Source: Methylobacterium sp. E-065
GTDB taxonomy: Bacteria; Pseudomonadota; Alphaproteobacteria; Rhizobiales; Beijerinckiaceae
DNA length: 64,000 nt
Direction: 5' to 3'
NCBI RefSeq assembly: GCF_022829605.1
Contig: NZ_JAKSYD010000153.1
Span: forward strand, 1 to 64,000
Of the stretch, positions 8,030-19,240 are shown in pieces (positions within the stretch are counted from its first letter, which is position 1; each line of letters starts with the position of its first letter). The position numbers were made by a program, and so were the translations under genes. The notes under the pieces were generated by a model. That model was given only the letters and a program-made list of their open reading frames with translations, did not search any database and was not told where the DNA came from.

Positions 8030-8325
8030 CGGTGCCTTCCTGGCGGCCGGGGCGGACAGTGACGAGAACGCGCCCGCGGGGGTGGGGAGTTCCACGCAGA
8101 TCTCGGGCGCGATTGACATCCTGCCTGATCGTACGGCGGCGGGCAGCCTTGGATTGCGGGGATGATGGGGTTGCGTTCGTCCGTTTGGGTACCAAGTCGG
8201 GGACAGTCTTGGCTTTGGTCGTTCCCAGGCTCCATTCCGCCCGCTCTCCCGCCGCTGCGCATCGAGGTTTTCGTGGCCCGACCTGACGCCAAGGCCTGCC
8301 CGACCCCGCGACCCGGGAGCCCCCG

Positions 8326-9279
8326 ATGAGCGCCGCGCCGCGCCGGGCCTTGCTGATCTGCAACGCCAAGGCCCGCAATGGCGGGTCCGACCTGGACGAG
8401 ATCCGTCGGATCCTGCGCGCGGGTGGGATCGAGCCGGTGGAGCCGCCGCCGGATGCCGATTGCCGCGCCGAGATCCGCAAACACGCCGGGGCGGTCGATC
8501 TCGTGATCCTCGGCGGCGGCGACGGCACCATGAACTTCGCCGCCCCGGCCCTGGTGGAGACCGGCCTGCCGCTCGCGATCCTGCCGCTCGGCACGGCCAA
8601 CGACCTCGCCCGCTCCCTCAACCTGCCGCCCGATCCCCTGGACGCCGCCCGCTTCATTCCGACCGCCGAGGCGCGGCCGGTGGATCTCGGCTGGGTCAAC
8701 GGGCACTACTATTTCAACGTCGCGAGCATCGGCTTCTCGGCCGAACTCGCGGGTGAGCTGACGGCGGAATCGAAAAAGACCTTCGGCGTGCTGGGTTACG
8801 CGGTGGCGGCGATCCGGGTGCTGCGCCGGGTCCGGCCCTTCACGGTGACGATCGAGCATGATGGCACGGTCGAGAAGGTCACCACCATCCAGGTTTCGGT
8901 CGGCAACGGCCGGCACTACGGCGGCGGCATGACGGTCGCGGAGAGCGCCGCGGTTGATGACGGCAAGCTCGATTTCTACAGCCTTGAGATCGATCATTGG
9001 TGGCGGCTGATCGCGCTGCTGCCTGCGCTCCGGCGAGGCACCCACGGCCGGGCGGCCGACGTGCGGGCCTTCCACGCCCAGGAGATCCGGATCACGACCC
9101 GCCGGCCGCGGCCGGTGAACACCGATGGCGAGTTGACCACGCACACCCCCGCGCATTTCAAGGTCTTCCCGAAGATCCTGCAAGTCTTCGCCCCCGAGCC
9201 GGTGCGCGGCCCGAGTTCGTTCGACCTCGGCACCCTCGGCAGCCGCCTGTTCCCGACCAGCGAGGCCCCCCGCCCGTGA
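8326..9279 (+). CDS. diacylglycerol/lipid kinase family protein (YegS/DgkB type)
   Basis: Soluble lipid kinase of 317 residues that would phosphorylate diacylglycerol or a related lipid at the inner membrane face. Seen directly: the N-terminal strand [12 protein letters not shown], the nucleotide-binding [14 protein letters not shown] (~65-78), [16 protein letters not shown] (~90-105) and the C-terminal VNTDGEL segment, all diagnostic of the DAGK catalytic domain. ATG 8326 follows GGGAG. The stop overlaps the GTG start of the TerC gene (GTGA), so the two are translationally coupled. Which lipid is used cannot be told from sequence. Confidence 0.9.
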   Translation: MSAAPRRALLICNAKARNGGSDLDEIRRILRAGGIEPVEPPPDADCRAEIRKHAGAVDLVILGGGDGTMNFAAPALVETGLPLAILPLGTANDLARSLNLPPDPLDAARFIPTAEARPVDLGWVNGHYYFNVASIGFSAELAGELTAESKKTFGVLGYAVAAIRVLRRVRPFTVTIEHDGTVEKVTTIQVSVGNGRHYGGGMTVAESAAVDDGKLDFYSLEIDHWWRLIALLPALRRGTHGRAADVRAFHAQEIRITTRRPRPVNTDGELTTHTPAHFKVFPKILQVFAPEPVRGPSSFDLGTLGSRLFPTSEAPRP

Positions 9280-10034
9280 CCGACCTGATCCAGCTCGCCA
9301 GCCAGCCCGCCGTCTGGGTCGCGCTCGCCACCCTCGTGGTGATGGAGGTGGTGCTCGGTATCGACAACCTGATCTTCATCTCGATCCTGACCAACAAGCT
9401 GCCGGCCGACCAGCAGACCCGGGCCCGGCGGATCGGCATCGGGCTGGCGCTGATCCTGCGCCTGGGACTGCTGGGCACGGTGGCGTTCATCGTGCACCTG
9501 ACCGAGCCGGTCTTCTCGGTGTTCGGGCAGGACTTCTCCTGGCGCGACCTGATCCTGATCGGCGGCGGCCTGTTCCTGCTCTGGAAGGCCACCAAGGAGA
9601 TCCACCACTCTGTGGACCCGGAGCCGAAATCGGAAGAACCCGGCGGCAGCCTGGGCTTCGGCGCGGCGATCGGCCAGATCCTGCTGCTCGACCTCGTGTT
9701 CTCGATCGACTCAATCATCACGGCGGTCGGCATGACCGAGCACGTGCCGGTGATGATGGTGGCGGTGATCGTCGCCGTGGCGGTGATGCTGCTGGCCGCA
9801 GAGCCGCTCTCGGCCTTCATCGCCCGCAACCCCACCGTGGTGATGCTGGCGCTCGGCTTCCTGATCATGATCGGCATGGTGCTGATCGCCGAAGGGTTCG
9901 GGGCGCACGTGCCGAAGGGCTACATCTACACCGCCATGGCGTTCTCGGCGGGCGTGGAGGGCCTCAACATGCTGGCCCGGCGGCGACGGCGTGGCACCAG
10001 GGCTGCAGTGCCCGGTCGGGTCGAGCGAGCCTGA
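9276..10034 (+). CDS. TerC family integral membrane protein
   Basis: A 252-residue polytopic inner-membrane protein, about seven segments, of the TerC/YgjT-like family, implicated in metal-ion export or homeostasis. Key residues seen: the acidic intramembrane motifs [15 protein letters not shown] (~18-32) and [15 protein letters not shown] (~132-146), which are the family signature. Start GTG 9276 overlaps the upstream stop by the GTGA arrangement; no in-frame ATG exists near the conserved N-terminus. The stop shares its last base with the next gene's ATG (TGATG). Tellurite resistance should not be inferred from the family name. Confidence 0.9.
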   Translation: MTDLIQLASQPAVWVALATLVVMEVVLGIDNLIFISILTNKLPADQQTRARRIGIGLALILRLGLLGTVAFIVHLTEPVFSVFGQDFSWRDLILIGGGLFLLWKATKEIHHSVDPEPKSEEPGGSLGFGAAIGQILLLDLVFSIDSIITAVGMTEHVPVMMVAVIVAVAVMLLAAEPLSAFIARNPTVVMLALGFLIMIGMVLIAEGFGAHVPKGYIYTAMAFSAGVEGLNMLARRRRRGTRAAVPGRVERA

Positions 10035-10819
10035 TGCGGATCCTCGCGGCGCTCGGCCTGTTGCTCGTCCCGGTCCTTGCCTACGCGGAGACGAAGCCTG
10101 CCATGTCCGATCCCGCCATCCTGCACGACCTCGCCCCCACCGGCACGCTCAGGGCGGCGATCAACCTCGGCAATCCGGTTCTGGCGCAGGCCGGACCGAA
10201 CGGGCCCGCGGGGGTGTCGGTGGATCTCGCCCGGGCACTCGCCGCGCGGCTCGGCGTCAAGGTGGCATTCGTGACCTTCCCAGGGGCGGGCGCGGTCTCG
10301 GGCTCGGCGGGGTCGGGCACCTGGGACATCTGCTTCCTGGCGATCGACCCGAAGCGGGCCGAGGGCATCGCCTTCACGACGCCCTACGTGCTGATCGCCG
10401 GCAGCTACCTCGTGCCGGACTCCTCCCCGATCCGGACTCTGGAGGCGGTCGACCGCGACGGCGTGCGGATCTCGGTGGGCCGCGGCAGTGCCTACGACCT
10501 GTTCCTGAGCCGGAGCCTCAAGCACGCGACCCTGGTGCGGGCGCCGACCTCGGCCGAGGCAGTCACGGCCTTCGCGCAGGACGGGCTGGAGGTGGCCGCC
10601 GGGGTGGAGCAACCGCTCGCTGCCTACGCGGCGGCGCATCCGGAGGTGCGGTTGCTGCCGGGGCACTTCATGGAGATCCCGCAGGCGATGGGCCTGCCGG
10701 TCGGACGCCCGGCGGGGGCGGCCTACCTCGCCGATTTCCTGGCGTGGGCGAAGCGGGACGGGCTCGTGCGCCGCGGCCTGGAAGCCAGCGGACAGGATCC
10801 GGGGCTGGCTGCGCCCTGA
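10034..10819 (+). CDS. periplasmic amino-acid-type substrate-binding protein (SBP family 3)
   Basis: A 261-residue exported binding protein. A signal peptide ([20 protein letters not shown], cleavage near residue 18) is followed by a family 3 solute-binding domain: LRAAINLGNPV, VSVDLARALAARLGVKVAFV, the hinge segment WDICFLAIDPKRAEGIAFTT and ISVGRGSAYDLFL. No permease or ATPase gene is adjacent, so it is an orphan component or a sensor for another transporter. The TGATG overlap with the TerC gene makes a three-gene operon with the lipid kinase. The ligand is unknown. Confidence 0.85.
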   Translation: MRILAALGLLLVPVLAYAETKPAMSDPAILHDLAPTGTLRAAINLGNPVLAQAGPNGPAGVSVDLARALAARLGVKVAFVTFPGAGAVSGSAGSGTWDICFLAIDPKRAEGIAFTTPYVLIAGSYLVPDSSPIRTLEAVDRDGVRISVGRGSAYDLFLSRSLKHATLVRAPTSAEAVTAFAQDGLEVAAGVEQPLAAYAAAHPEVRLLPGHFMEIPQAMGLPVGRPAGAAYLADFLAWAKRDGLVRRGLEASGQDPGLAAP

Positions 10820-10825
10820 GCCGCC

Positions 10826-11023
10826 TTACGCCGCGCTGAGATGCGCCAGATCCACGCCGGCCGAGAGATGCGCCTTGGTATCCAGGATCTCGATGGCGAC
10901 GACGCGGCCCTCCGCATCGAAATCGAAGATGATACCGGGGCGCAGCTCTTCGCTCTCGCTGACCGATGTATCGGCCAAGCGTAGGTAGAGGGCGTCAGCC
11001 TCCGGGTCGTATCTGACTTTCAT
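10826..11023 (-). CDS. DUF2283 small protein
   Basis: A 65-residue protein with the DUF2283 signature: MKVRYDPEADALYLRL, then PGIIFDFDAEGRVVAIEIL. ATG 11023 has GGAGG 9 bases upstream; the extension to 11041 adds only MAGGAD and is unlikely. DUF2283 genes are often found beside small DUF4258-type genes in toxin-antitoxin-like pairs. No intact partner is seen, although a short open stretch on the minus strand just upstream (11024-11110) could be a remnant. Family is clear, role unknown. Confidence 0.8.
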   Translation of the reverse strand: MKVRYDPEADALYLRLADTSVSESEELRPGIIFDFDAEGRVVAIEILDTKAHLSAGVDLAHLSAA

Positions 11024-11132
11024 GTCGGCGCCTCCAGCCACGATCGAGGAAGAGCGTGATGATGGCCTTCGGCGACCCCGGCGCCATAACGGGGGCCTTG
11101 GACAGCAGCGCCGTCAGCTCATCGAGTCCGCT

Positions 11133-11275
11133 TATCCCACCCACACCCTCATCCTGAGGTGACCGCGTCAGCGGGCCTCGAAGGAACCCTCCAGGGATCG
11201 CGCGGCTGGCTGGAGCCCTCCTTCGAGGCGGCCGCTGCGCTGCGGCACCTCAGGATGAGGGACAGGGTGGGATCG
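11133..11275. repeat. long palindromic intergenic repeat (family B, copy 1)
   Basis: Nested inverted repeats: outer arms CCCTCATCCTGAGGT (11146-11160) and ACCTCAGGATGAGGG (11247-11261) are perfect; inner arms CCTCGAAGGAACCCTCCAG (11176-11194) and CTGGAGCCCTCCTTCGAGG (11210-11228) pair apart from a few mismatches. It would form a ~115-bp cruciform or RNA hairpin. A second copy is at 48945-49075. Similar CCTCATCCTGAGG/CCTCGAAGG elements are widespread in Hyphomicrobiales. It lies just past the leuS stop. Confidence 0.8.
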
Positions 11276-11289
11276 GGCTGGTCGATGGA

Positions 11290-13875
11290 TCACACCACCA
11301 GATTCACGATCCGCCCCGGCACCACGATCACCTTGCGGGGTGCCCTCCCCTCCAGGATCGTCTGGACCACCTCCAGCGCCAGGGTCGCGACCTCCACGGC
11401 TTTGGCGTCGGCGTCCCGCGGCACGGTGACGTCCGCGCGCTTCTTGCCGTTGATCTGGACCGGCAGGGTGATCTCGTCCTCGACGAGCAACCCGGCTTCC
11501 GCCTCCGGCCAGGGCGCCTGCGCGACGAGCCCGGAGCCCCCCAGCACCGTCCAGCACTCCTCGGCCAGATGCGGCATCATCGGCGCGATCAGCTGCACCA
11601 GGATGCTGGCCGCCTCCTTGGCGACAGCCGGCGTGACCGGGCCGCGCAAGCCATCCTCCAGGGCGTTGGCCAGGGTGTAGATGTGGGCCACGCAGCGGTT
11701 GAAGCGCAGGCGCTCGATATCGTCCTGCACGGAGGCCAGCGCCCGGTGGGCGGCCTTGCGCAGGGGCAGGTCCGCGGCGCCGTCACCGGTCGCCTGCCCG
11801 GCGGCGTTCACCAGACGCCAGACCTTCTGGACGAACCGGGCCGCGCCCTGCACGCCCTCCTCGGTCCAGATCACGTCGCGCTCGGGGGGCGAGTCGGACA
11901 GCATGAACCAGCGCGCCGTGTCGGCCCCGTAGCTCGCAATGATGTCGTCGGGGTCGACCACGTTCTTCTTCGACTTCGACATCTTCTCGATCGGGCCGAT
12001 CGCGATCGGCGCCTGAGTTTTCACGTGAAACGCGCGGCGCTCGCCCTCCCCCGTGGAGAAGCGGATTTCGGCCGGCGGCACCCAGGCGCCGGCCGCATCC
12101 TTGTAGGTCTCGTGGACCACCATGCCCTGCGTGAACAGGCCGGCGAAGGGCTCGGCGACGCCGGCCCAGCCGGTCTCGCGCATCGCCCGCATGAAGAACC
12201 GGGCGTAGAGCAGATGCAGGATCGCGTGCTCGATGCCGCCGATATACTGGTCCACCGCCAGCCAGTGATCGACCACGGCGCGGTCGGTGGGCGCGTCGGT
12301 GAGCCAAGGCGCGGTGAAGCGGGCGTAGTACCAGGACGAATCGACGAACGTGTCCATCGTGTCGGTCTCGCGCCGCGCCGCCGCGCCGCAATGCGGGCAG
12401 GACACGTTGCGCCAGGCGGCGTCGCGCTCCAGCGGATTGCCGGGCTGGTCGAACGACACCTCCTCGGGCAGCTTCACCGGCAGGTCGGCCACCGGTACGG
12501 GGACCGGCCCGCAGGATTCGCAGTGGATGATCGGGATCGGGCAGCCCCAGTAGCGCTGGCGCGAGACACCCCAATCGCGCAGGCGGAACTGGACCTTGCG
12601 GGTGGCGACCCCCTCCCCTTCCAGACGCCGGGCCACCGCCTCGAACGCCGCGTCGGTGCTCATCCCGTCGAGGAAGCGCGAGTTGATCATCCGCCCGTCC
12701 TCGACATAGGCGGTGTCGGTGATCACGAAGCTCGCCGGGTCCTGGCCCTCGGGGCAGACCACGGGAATGTTGCCGAGCCCGTACTTGTTGGCGAAATCGA
12801 GGTCGCGCTGATCGTGCGCCGGGCAGCCGAACACCGCGCCGGTGCCGTATTCCATCAGCACGAAGTTCGCCACGTAGACCGGCAGCTCCCAGGATGGGTC
12901 CAGGGGGTGGCGCACGGTGAGGCCGGTGTCGAAGCCGTGCTTCTCGGCGGTGTCGATCGCGGCCTGGGCGGTGCCGGTGCGGCGGCATTCCTCGATGAAG
13001 CCCTGCAGCTCCGGCCGTCCCTCGGCCAAAGCGGCCGCCAGCGGATGGTCGGCCGCGATCGCCAGGAACTTCGCGCCGAACAGCGTGTCGGGCCGGGTCG
13101 TGTAGACGGTCACCGAATCGAGGGCGCCGGCGACCGGCTGTGCCAGGGCGAACCGGACTTCCAGGCCTTCCGAGCGGCCGATCCAGTTCTTCTGCATCAA
13201 CCGGACCTTCTCCGGCCAGCGGTCCAGCCCGTCGAGGGCGGTCAGCAGATCCTCGGCGAAATCCGTGATTTTGAAGAACCACTGGGTCAGCTCGCGCTGC
13301 TCCACGAGCGCGCCCGAGCGCCAGCCGCGCCCGTCGATCACCTGCTCGTTGGCCAGCACGGTGTGGTCCACCGGGTCCCAGTTCACCTTGGCGGTGCGGC
13401 GGGTGACGAGGCCCTTGTCCAGGAAGTCCAGGAACATGCGCTGCTGGTGCTTGTAGTAGTCGGGATCGCAGGTCGCGATCTCCCGGCTCCAGTCGAGCGA
13501 CAGGCCCATGGCCTTCAGCTGGTCGCGCATGGAAGCGATGTTGGCGTAGGTCCAGTCCCGCGGGTTGACCTTGCGCTCCATGGCGGCGTTCTCGGCCGGC
13601 AGGCCGAACGCGTCCCAGCCCATCGGGTGCAGCACGTTGAAGCCGCGGGCGCGCTTGTAGCGAGCCACCACGTCGCCCATCGCGTAGTTGCGGACATGGC
13701 CCATATGGATACGCCCCGACGGGTAGGGGAACATCTCCAGCACGTAGTATTTCGGGCGGCTGTCGGCGTTGTCGGTCTCGAACAGCCGCTGCTCCGCCCA
13801 GGCGCCCTGCCAGCGCGGCTCGGCATCCTTGGCGTTGTAGCGCTCGACGGGTTGGGGAACGGCGGTGCTGGTCAT
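11290..13875 (-). CDS. leuS: leucyl-tRNA synthetase
   Basis: Charges tRNA-Leu; class Ia synthetase of 861 residues, the usual bacterial length. Seen: HIGH-type motif in [15 protein letters not shown] (~48-62), zinc-type CESCGPVPV region, editing-domain segments ([20 protein letters not shown]), the KMSKS loop [15 protein letters not shown] (~620) and a C-terminal domain ending [14 protein letters not shown] 13875 is preferred because the family start [19 protein letters not shown] fits; the longer frame to 14010 crosses non-coding DNA. In many relatives leuS is directly followed by lptE-holA; here those genes are 14 kb away and in the opposite orientation. Confidence 0.97.
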   Translation of the reverse strand: MTSTAVPQPVERYNAKDAEPRWQGAWAEQRLFETDNADSRPKYYVLEMFPYPSGRIHMGHVRNYAMGDVVARYKRARGFNVLHPMGWDAFGLPAENAAMERKVNPRDWTYANIASMRDQLKAMGLSLDWSREIATCDPDYYKHQQRMFLDFLDKGLVTRRTAKVNWDPVDHTVLANEQVIDGRGWRSGALVEQRELTQWFFKITDFAEDLLTALDGLDRWPEKVRLMQKNWIGRSEGLEVRFALAQPVAGALDSVTVYTTRPDTLFGAKFLAIAADHPLAAALAEGRPELQGFIEECRRTGTAQAAIDTAEKHGFDTGLTVRHPLDPSWELPVYVANFVLMEYGTGAVFGCPAHDQRDLDFANKYGLGNIPVVCPEGQDPASFVITDTAYVEDGRMINSRFLDGMSTDAAFEAVARRLEGEGVATRKVQFRLRDWGVSRQRYWGCPIPIIHCESCGPVPVPVADLPVKLPEEVSFDQPGNPLERDAAWRNVSCPHCGAAARRETDTMDTFVDSSWYYARFTAPWLTDAPTDRAVVDHWLAVDQYIGGIEHAILHLLYARFFMRAMRETGWAGVAEPFAGLFTQGMVVHETYKDAAGAWVPPAEIRFSTGEGERRAFHVKTQAPIAIGPIEKMSKSKKNVVDPDDIIASYGADTARWFMLSDSPPERDVIWTEEGVQGAARFVQKVWRLVNAAGQATGDGAADLPLRKAAHRALASVQDDIERLRFNRCVAHIYTLANALEDGLRGPVTPAVAKEAASILVQLIAPMMPHLAEECWTVLGGSGLVAQAPWPEAEAGLLVEDEITLPVQINGKKRADVTVPRDADAKAVEVATLALEVVQTILEGRAPRKVIVVPGRIVNLVV

Positions 13876-14051
13876 GGATCCGGCGGGGTCAGGGGCTCGT
13901 CGATCATTCCGCGGAATGACGACGGCACGGTCGCGTCGCGATAGCATATCTGCGCGGGAGCCGGTCAACGCAGCGTACGATTCGGGCTTGCACGGAGCGC
14001 GCGAGCGCATAGGTCGGAACCGGCGCCCGGCAGTGACAGGACAGGCACGCG

Positions 14052-14804
14052 ATGGACGACGCGATCACTGATTCGAGCGCCCCGGCGACGGATGGGATGG
14101 GACACCCGACCGCGAAGCTGCCGGTCGGGCAGGCCGACGTCGCCGCTGGGCTCGCCGAGGTGCGGGCGGCGATCGCCCGGGCGGCCGAGGATTCGGAGCG
14201 TGACTCGTCCGAGGTCCAGCTGGTCGCTGTCTCCAAGACCGTGCCGGCCGAAGGCATCCTGCCGGCGCTCGAGGCGGGGCAGCGGGTGTTCGGCGAGAAC
14301 TACGTGCAGGAATCGACGGCGAAGTGGCCGGACCTGCGCGCCCGCTACCCGGATGTGGAACTGCACCTCGTCGGGCCGCTGCAATCCAACAAGGCCCGGG
14401 AGGCGGTGGCGCTGTTCGACGTGATCCACGCCCTGGACCGGCCGTCGCTGGCCGCCGCGCTCGCCAAGGAGATCGCCCGGTCGGGGCGCGCGCCGAAGCT
14501 GCTGATCCAGGTCAACACCGGCGCGGAGCCGCAGAAGGGCGGTGTCCTGCCGGACCAGCTCGCCGCCCTGCTGGCGGAATGCCGCGACACGCACGGGCTG
14601 GCGATCCAGGGGCTGATGTGCATCCCCCCCGCGGAGGATCCGCCCTCGGCCCATTTCGCCCTGCTGGCGCGGCTCGCCAAGGAGCACGACCTGCCGATCC
14701 TCTCCATGGGCATGAGCGCCGACTTCCCGGCGGCGATCCAGCTCGGCGCCACCCATGTCCGGGTCGGGACCGCCATCTTCGGGGCGCGCAAGCCGAAAGG
14801 GTAG
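14052..14804 (+). CDS. YggS family pyridoxal 5'-phosphate homeostasis protein
   Basis: A 250-residue PLP-binding TIM-barrel protein that buffers free PLP. Seen: the PLP-lysine segment [13 protein letters not shown] (~55-67), [54 protein letters not shown] and the terminal phosphate-binding [10 protein letters not shown]. The first ~25 residues are poorly conserved, so ATG 14097 ([10 protein letters not shown]) is an alternative start. It is divergent from leuS, the 176-base gap between them holding both promoters. Identification is strong; physiological effect is by homology. Confidence 0.93.
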   Translation: MDDAITDSSAPATDGMGHPTAKLPVGQADVAAGLAEVRAAIARAAEDSERDSSEVQLVAVSKTVPAEGILPALEAGQRVFGENYVQESTAKWPDLRARYPDVELHLVGPLQSNKAREAVALFDVIHALDRPSLAAALAKEIARSGRAPKLLIQVNTGAEPQKGGVLPDQLAALLAECRDTHGLAIQGLMCIPPAEDPPSAHFALLARLAKEHDLPILSMGMSADFPAAIQLGATHVRVGTAIFGARKPKG

Positions 14805-14820
14805 CGGCGCCTGGCCCATG

Positions 14821-14960
14821 TCCCGGTTTCGAAAGGGCGAGCCCTTTCGCGGGTCCAGGGCAGAGCCCTGGTGAACATCTCAGGGCCGAGCAACTCAGGG
14901 GCAAGCCACTCAGGGCTCTGCCCTGAGAACCCGCCCAAGGGCTCGCCCTTGGGAATCCCG
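14821..14960. repeat. intergenic hairpin repeat (family A, copy 1)
   Basis: Composite of hairpin modules: GAAAGGGCGAGCCCTTTC, CCAGGGCAGAGCCCTGG, CTCAGGGCTCTGCCCTGAG and AAGGGCTCGCCCTTGGG. It fills the gap between convergent yggS and uxs, starting 17 bases after the yggS stop. Likely acts as a bidirectional transcription terminator; seven related copies occur in this window. Confidence 0.8.
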
Positions 14961-14982
14961 ATCTGGGCCGGCCAGCACGCCC

Positions 14983-15930
<948 letters not shown>

Positions 15931-15997
15931 GCTCGAACCCTCCTTCCACCCAACACGCCCTGCCCCGCCGGGGTGCGGCCGCGGCCCCGCCGATCCC

Positions 15998-17326
15998 TCA
16001 CGCGTCGAGGGCGGGTCCGTCCCCGCGTCGACCGACGCTCGTGTAGGAAAATCCGTGACGGCGGGCCGTTTCCGGTTCGTAGATATTGCGCAGATCGATC
16101 AAGACCGGTGCTGCCATGATCGCCCGCAGCCGGGCCAGGTCGAGGGCCCGGAAGGCGTTCCACTCGGTCACGATCACCACCGCGTCCGCCCCCTCCGCGC
16201 AGGCATAGGCGTCGTCGGCGAAGTCCACGCCCGGCATCAGCGGGCGGGCCTGCTCCAGGCCCTCGGGATCGTAGGCGCGGACACGGCAGCCCGCATCCTG
16301 CAGGCCGGTGGCGATCGCCAGGGACGGGGCCTCGCGCATGTCGTCGGTGTCCGGCTTGAAGGTGAGGCCGAGCATGGCCACGGTCTTGCCTCGCACCGAT
16401 CCGCCGCAGGCCCGGATCACCTTGCGGGCCATCGCGCGCTTGCGGCTGTCGTTGACGGCCACGACGGTCTCGACGATCCGCAACGGCACCTCGTGGTCCT
16501 GCGCGGTCTTCACCAGCGCCAGGGTGTCCTTCGGGAAGCAGGATCCGCCATAGCCCGGACCGGCATGGAGGAATTTCGGCCCGATCCGTCCATCGAGGCC
16601 GATCCCGCGCGCCACGGCCTGCACGTCGGCCCCGACGACCTCGCACAATTCGGCGATCTCGTTGATGAACGTGATCTTGGTCGCCAGGAACGCGTTGGCG
16701 GCGTATTTCGTGAGTTCGGCCGTGCGCCGGCCCATCACGAGGATCGGCGCCGCGTTGAGGTACAGGGGGCGGTAGATCTCGCGCATGACCGCCTCGGCGC
16801 GCGGATCGTCCACGCCGATGACGATCCGATCGGGCCGCTTGAAGTCGGAGATCGCGGCGCCTTCGCGGAGGAATTCCGGATTCGAGACGACCGCGATGTC
16901 CGCCTCGGGGGCGATCTCACGCACGATCCGCTCGACCACGTCGCCCTCCCCCACCGGAACGGTCGACTTGGTCACGATGACCGTGAATCCCCTCACCGAC
17001 CGGGCGATTTCCTGGGCGGCCTCGCGGACATAGGTCATGTCGGCGAAGCCGTCCCCGCGGCGCGACGGCGTGCCGACCGCGATGAAGACGGCCTCCGCCT
17101 GGGCGACCGCGGGGCCGAGATCCGTCACGAAGGCCAGCCGGCCCTGGGCGACGTTGTCGGCGACGAGGTCGCCGAGGCCCGGCTCGTAGATCGGCATCCG
17201 CCCCGCATTCAGGGCGGCGATCTTCGCGGGATCCTTGTCGATGCAGACGACAGAATGGCCGAAATCCGCCAGGCAGACCCCGGTGACCAGCCCGACATAG
17301 CCCGATCCGACCACGGCCAGACGCAT
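15998..17326 (-). CDS. ugd: UDP-glucose 6-dehydrogenase
   Basis: NAD-dependent four-electron oxidation of UDP-glucose to UDP-glucuronate. The 442-residue protein has the N-terminal Rossmann loop [30 protein letters not shown], the conserved STVPVGEGD, and the catalytic cysteine segment [16 protein letters not shown] (~260). A second Rossmann half begins [17 protein letters not shown]. It lies between the glycosyltransferase (45-base gap) and UDP-xylose synthase (67-base gap), forming a three-gene operon for UDP-xylose production and use. Confidence 0.96.
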   Translation of the reverse strand: MRLAVVGSGYVGLVTGVCLADFGHSVVCIDKDPAKIAALNAGRMPIYEPGLGDLVADNVAQGRLAFVTDLGPAVAQAEAVFIAVGTPSRRGDGFADMTYVREAAQEIARSVRGFTVIVTKSTVPVGEGDVVERIVREIAPEADIAVVSNPEFLREGAAISDFKRPDRIVIGVDDPRAEAVMREIYRPLYLNAAPILVMGRRTAELTKYAANAFLATKITFINEIAELCEVVGADVQAVARGIGLDGRIGPKFLHAGPGYGGSCFPKDTLALVKTAQDHEVPLRIVETVVAVNDSRKRAMARKVIRACGGSVRGKTVAMLGLTFKPDTDDMREAPSLAIATGLQDAGCRVRAYDPEGLEQARPLMPGVDFADDAYACAEGADAVVIVTEWNAFRALDLARLRAIMAAPVLIDLRNIYEPETARRHGFSYTSVGRRGDGPALDA

Positions 17327-17371
17327 ATGCTCCTCCTCGGACCTCGGTCCGCAAGATCTGCAGGATCCCGT

Positions 17372-18313
17372 TCAGATGATCGTATCCAGCTCCTGCACGA
17401 TCCTCCTGCGGCGGGAGTAGACATTGTCCCAGATATACGGCTCGACGATACACTTGTACCGGGTCTGGAGGATATATTTGACCTTCTTCAGGCCTTTGAG
17501 AGGCTGGGTCTTCCGATTGGTGTTCGGAAAGGATTTCGCAAACTCGGTATAGACCTGAAAATAGGCGTCTCCCCAGGGGGTGAAAGGGCCGTGCCAGGGG
17601 CGTGGGTTCGAGCAGAAATGCAGCAGATGGGCGGGCACCTCTCGGAAATGGCTGTAGTTCATGAGGAAGGTGGGAAAATTCCATCTCATGGACATCAAAT
17701 TCTTGTTGCCAGCTAATATAATATTCAGAGCGTCCTGATCGAAGAAGGTGAAAGCGTTCTTGTTCCGGGCGAGCAGACCTTTGATCTCCGACCGCAGGTC
17801 GCCGATGATGCTCCGCTTGAGTTTCATCACGCCCGAATTGAAGTACCGCTCGTGATCGGCCTCGTTGATGTCCAGGGATCGGAAATATCGCTTGATCCGC
17901 TTCGCCATCCGGGTGTTGTCGTTGACGATCAAGGTCATGGCATCGCGGGCCGCCACGAAATCGTGGTGCGCCAGACCGGGCGCGAACAGGTCCTCGAGGG
18001 AGTTGGGCACCTGTGTATCGCCGTCGATATACACCAGATTCCTGTATTGTGCCGGAAGCGCCTTGTCGAGAAACAGCCGCGCGTAGGCCAGGGGGACGCC
18101 CTCAAGTTCAGATTGCGGCATCAGGATGAATTTGACTCCGGACGCCTCGGAAAGTGTCGCCGCCAATCGTGTGTTGTCGTTCGGCTCATCGAAACACACG
18201 ATGGCAACATCGGCGCGCTCATGCGGCGTGTTTTTTCTGACCTGCAGGGCACTCAATGTTGCAGGAAACAGATAATTCGAATCGACAGCATAGCAAACAC
18301 AATTGTCCTGCAT
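17372..18313 (-). CDS. family 8 glycosyltransferase, possible xylosyltransferase
   Basis: A 313-residue GT8-type enzyme (LgtC/glycogenin fold) using a UDP-sugar. Seen: the N-terminal NCVCYAVDSNYLFPATLSAL, the metal-binding DxD in LVYIDGDTQVPNSLEDLF (~93-110), YFNSGVMKLKRS, TFFDQDALNIILAG and the late His segment HFCSNPRPWHGPFTPWG. Being first in an operon with ugd and uxs suggests that UDP-xylose or UDP-glucuronate is its donor; acceptor (LPS, capsule) is unknown. Codons are less GC-rich than those of neighbours (ATA, AAT, TTT used freely) and the upstream DNA is AT-rich, consistent with horizontal acquisition. Confidence 0.85.
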   Translation of the reverse strand: MQDNCVCYAVDSNYLFPATLSALQVRKNTPHERADVAIVCFDEPNDNTRLAATLSEASGVKFILMPQSELEGVPLAYARLFLDKALPAQYRNLVYIDGDTQVPNSLEDLFAPGLAHHDFVAARDAMTLIVNDNTRMAKRIKRYFRSLDINEADHERYFNSGVMKLKRSIIGDLRSEIKGLLARNKNAFTFFDQDALNIILAGNKNLMSMRWNFPTFLMNYSHFREVPAHLLHFCSNPRPWHGPFTPWGDAYFQVYTEFAKSFPNTNRKTQPLKGLKKVKYILQTRYKCIVEPYIWDNVYSRRRRIVQELDTII

Positions 18314-18670
18314 TGCCGCCTCGGCTTCAGATCTTAATCCATGCTTAAAAGTGGCATATCATGAAGCATTAACGAAAGCAAATTGTGCATTTGTAAGTTT
18401 TTCAAGCTAAAATACTTGTATTTTTTAAAACAGTATTCGGTTCGCATCAAAATATTTCTGAAATCGAGTCGCCCCACCGTAGAGCAGAAATTCGACAATC
18501 CGGTCGCTCGCCGAGATCACTCTGAATAGAAACGAATGCAGATTTGCGATGTTTTCTCATACCGAAGACGGCTATACACAGCCTTCTTGACAGTTCGAAA
18601 TCAGAATTCATAAATCGCGGATACATTCCGATCGGCGAACTCACGAACGCGTGAACAAGCCGGTGCGCCC
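18314..18670. other. AT-rich intergenic region upstream of the glycosyltransferase operon
   Basis: About 350 bases markedly poorer in GC than the rest of the window, for example tacttgtattttttaaaac near 18412-18431 and gcattaacgaaagcaaattg near 18365. I see no gene on either strand. It must contain the leftward promoter for the GT8-ugd-uxs operon, and the composition resembles acquired or xenogeneically silenced DNA. The 3' end abuts the stop of the L,D-transpeptidase gene. Confidence 0.6.
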
Positions 18671-19240
18671 TCACCCGATCCGCAGACAGGTCCGTGGCCC
18701 GAGCCGCCGCAGCAGCCGCAACAGATCGGCCCGGGCGAGCGCGACGCAGCCTTCCGTGGGGCGGTAGCCGTCCCGGGCGAGGTGCAGGAAGATCGCCGAC
18801 CCCCGCCCCCTGCGAATCGGCCCGCGGTTGTAGTCGAGGTCGATCACCACGTCGTAGAGCCCGTCGTCCCGCCAGAGCGTTTCGGCGCTGACGCCCGGGG
18901 CCGGCAGGCGGATCGGGCGGTTGTAGCGGCGGTCCCGGCTTTCGTCGCACCAGCCGTCGCCGGGCCGGGTCGCCCGGAGCGGCAGGGCCGTGCGTGGGCG
19001 AAGCCCGAGATGGTCGGGCCGGTAGGCGCCGCCGCGCAGCCGGAACCGTCCGCGAGGCGAGCCGCCGTCGCCCTCACGCTTGTCGACGACGATGCCGCCG
19101 GCGCCGAGCGCGCAGGGAATCACCGTGGGTCCGACCAGCAGGTGGCCCCGGGACCGGTTGCCGATCACCGCGCGCATGCGGATCTCGCGCAAAGTCACGG
19201 GGACGCCGTCCTCGGCCCGTCCGCCCGGCCGTCGCCGCAT
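18671..19240 (-). CDS. L,D-transpeptidase (YkuD) family protein
   Basis: A 189-residue protein with the YkuD catalytic signature SAIFLHLARDGYRPTEGCVAL (His and Cys near residues 152-168); Cys would attack peptidoglycan tetrapeptides or crosslink protein to peptidoglycan. Upstream residues VVDKREGDGGSPRGRFRLRG are typical of the subfamily. ATG 19240 follows GGGGAGG; ATG 19177 (MRAVIGN) is an alternative. No signal peptide is visible from either start, which is common in this short alphaproteobacterial form. Stop at 18671 borders the AT-rich region. Confidence 0.85.
   Translation of the reverse strand: MRRRPGGRAEDGVPVTLREIRMRAVIGNRSRGHLLVGPTVIPCALGAGGIVVDKREGDGGSPRGRFRLRGGAYRPDHLGLRPRTALPLRATRPGDGWCDESRDRRYNRPIRLPAPGVSAETLWRDDGLYDVVIDLDYNRGPIRRGRGSAIFLHLARDGYRPTEGCVALARADLLRLLRRLGPRTCLRIG

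Noticed and set aside
5531..8062. 843-codon open frame on the plus strand
   Set aside because: Antisense to galM, the SNase-fold gene and the secreted protein; translation is Arg/Gly/His-rich with no motifs, a product of high GC.
12017..12032. third parS-like site in leuS
   Set aside because: Three mismatches to the 16-mer and explained by codons for HVKT; listed only as a weak candidate within the parS finding.
11569..13944. 791-codon open frame on the plus strand
   Set aside because: Exact antisense of leuS, whose motifs are complete; the plus-strand translation has no family features.
16055..17716. 553-codon open frame on the plus strand
   Set aside because: Antisense to ugd and part of the GT8 gene; product is Asp/His/Arg-rich without motifs.
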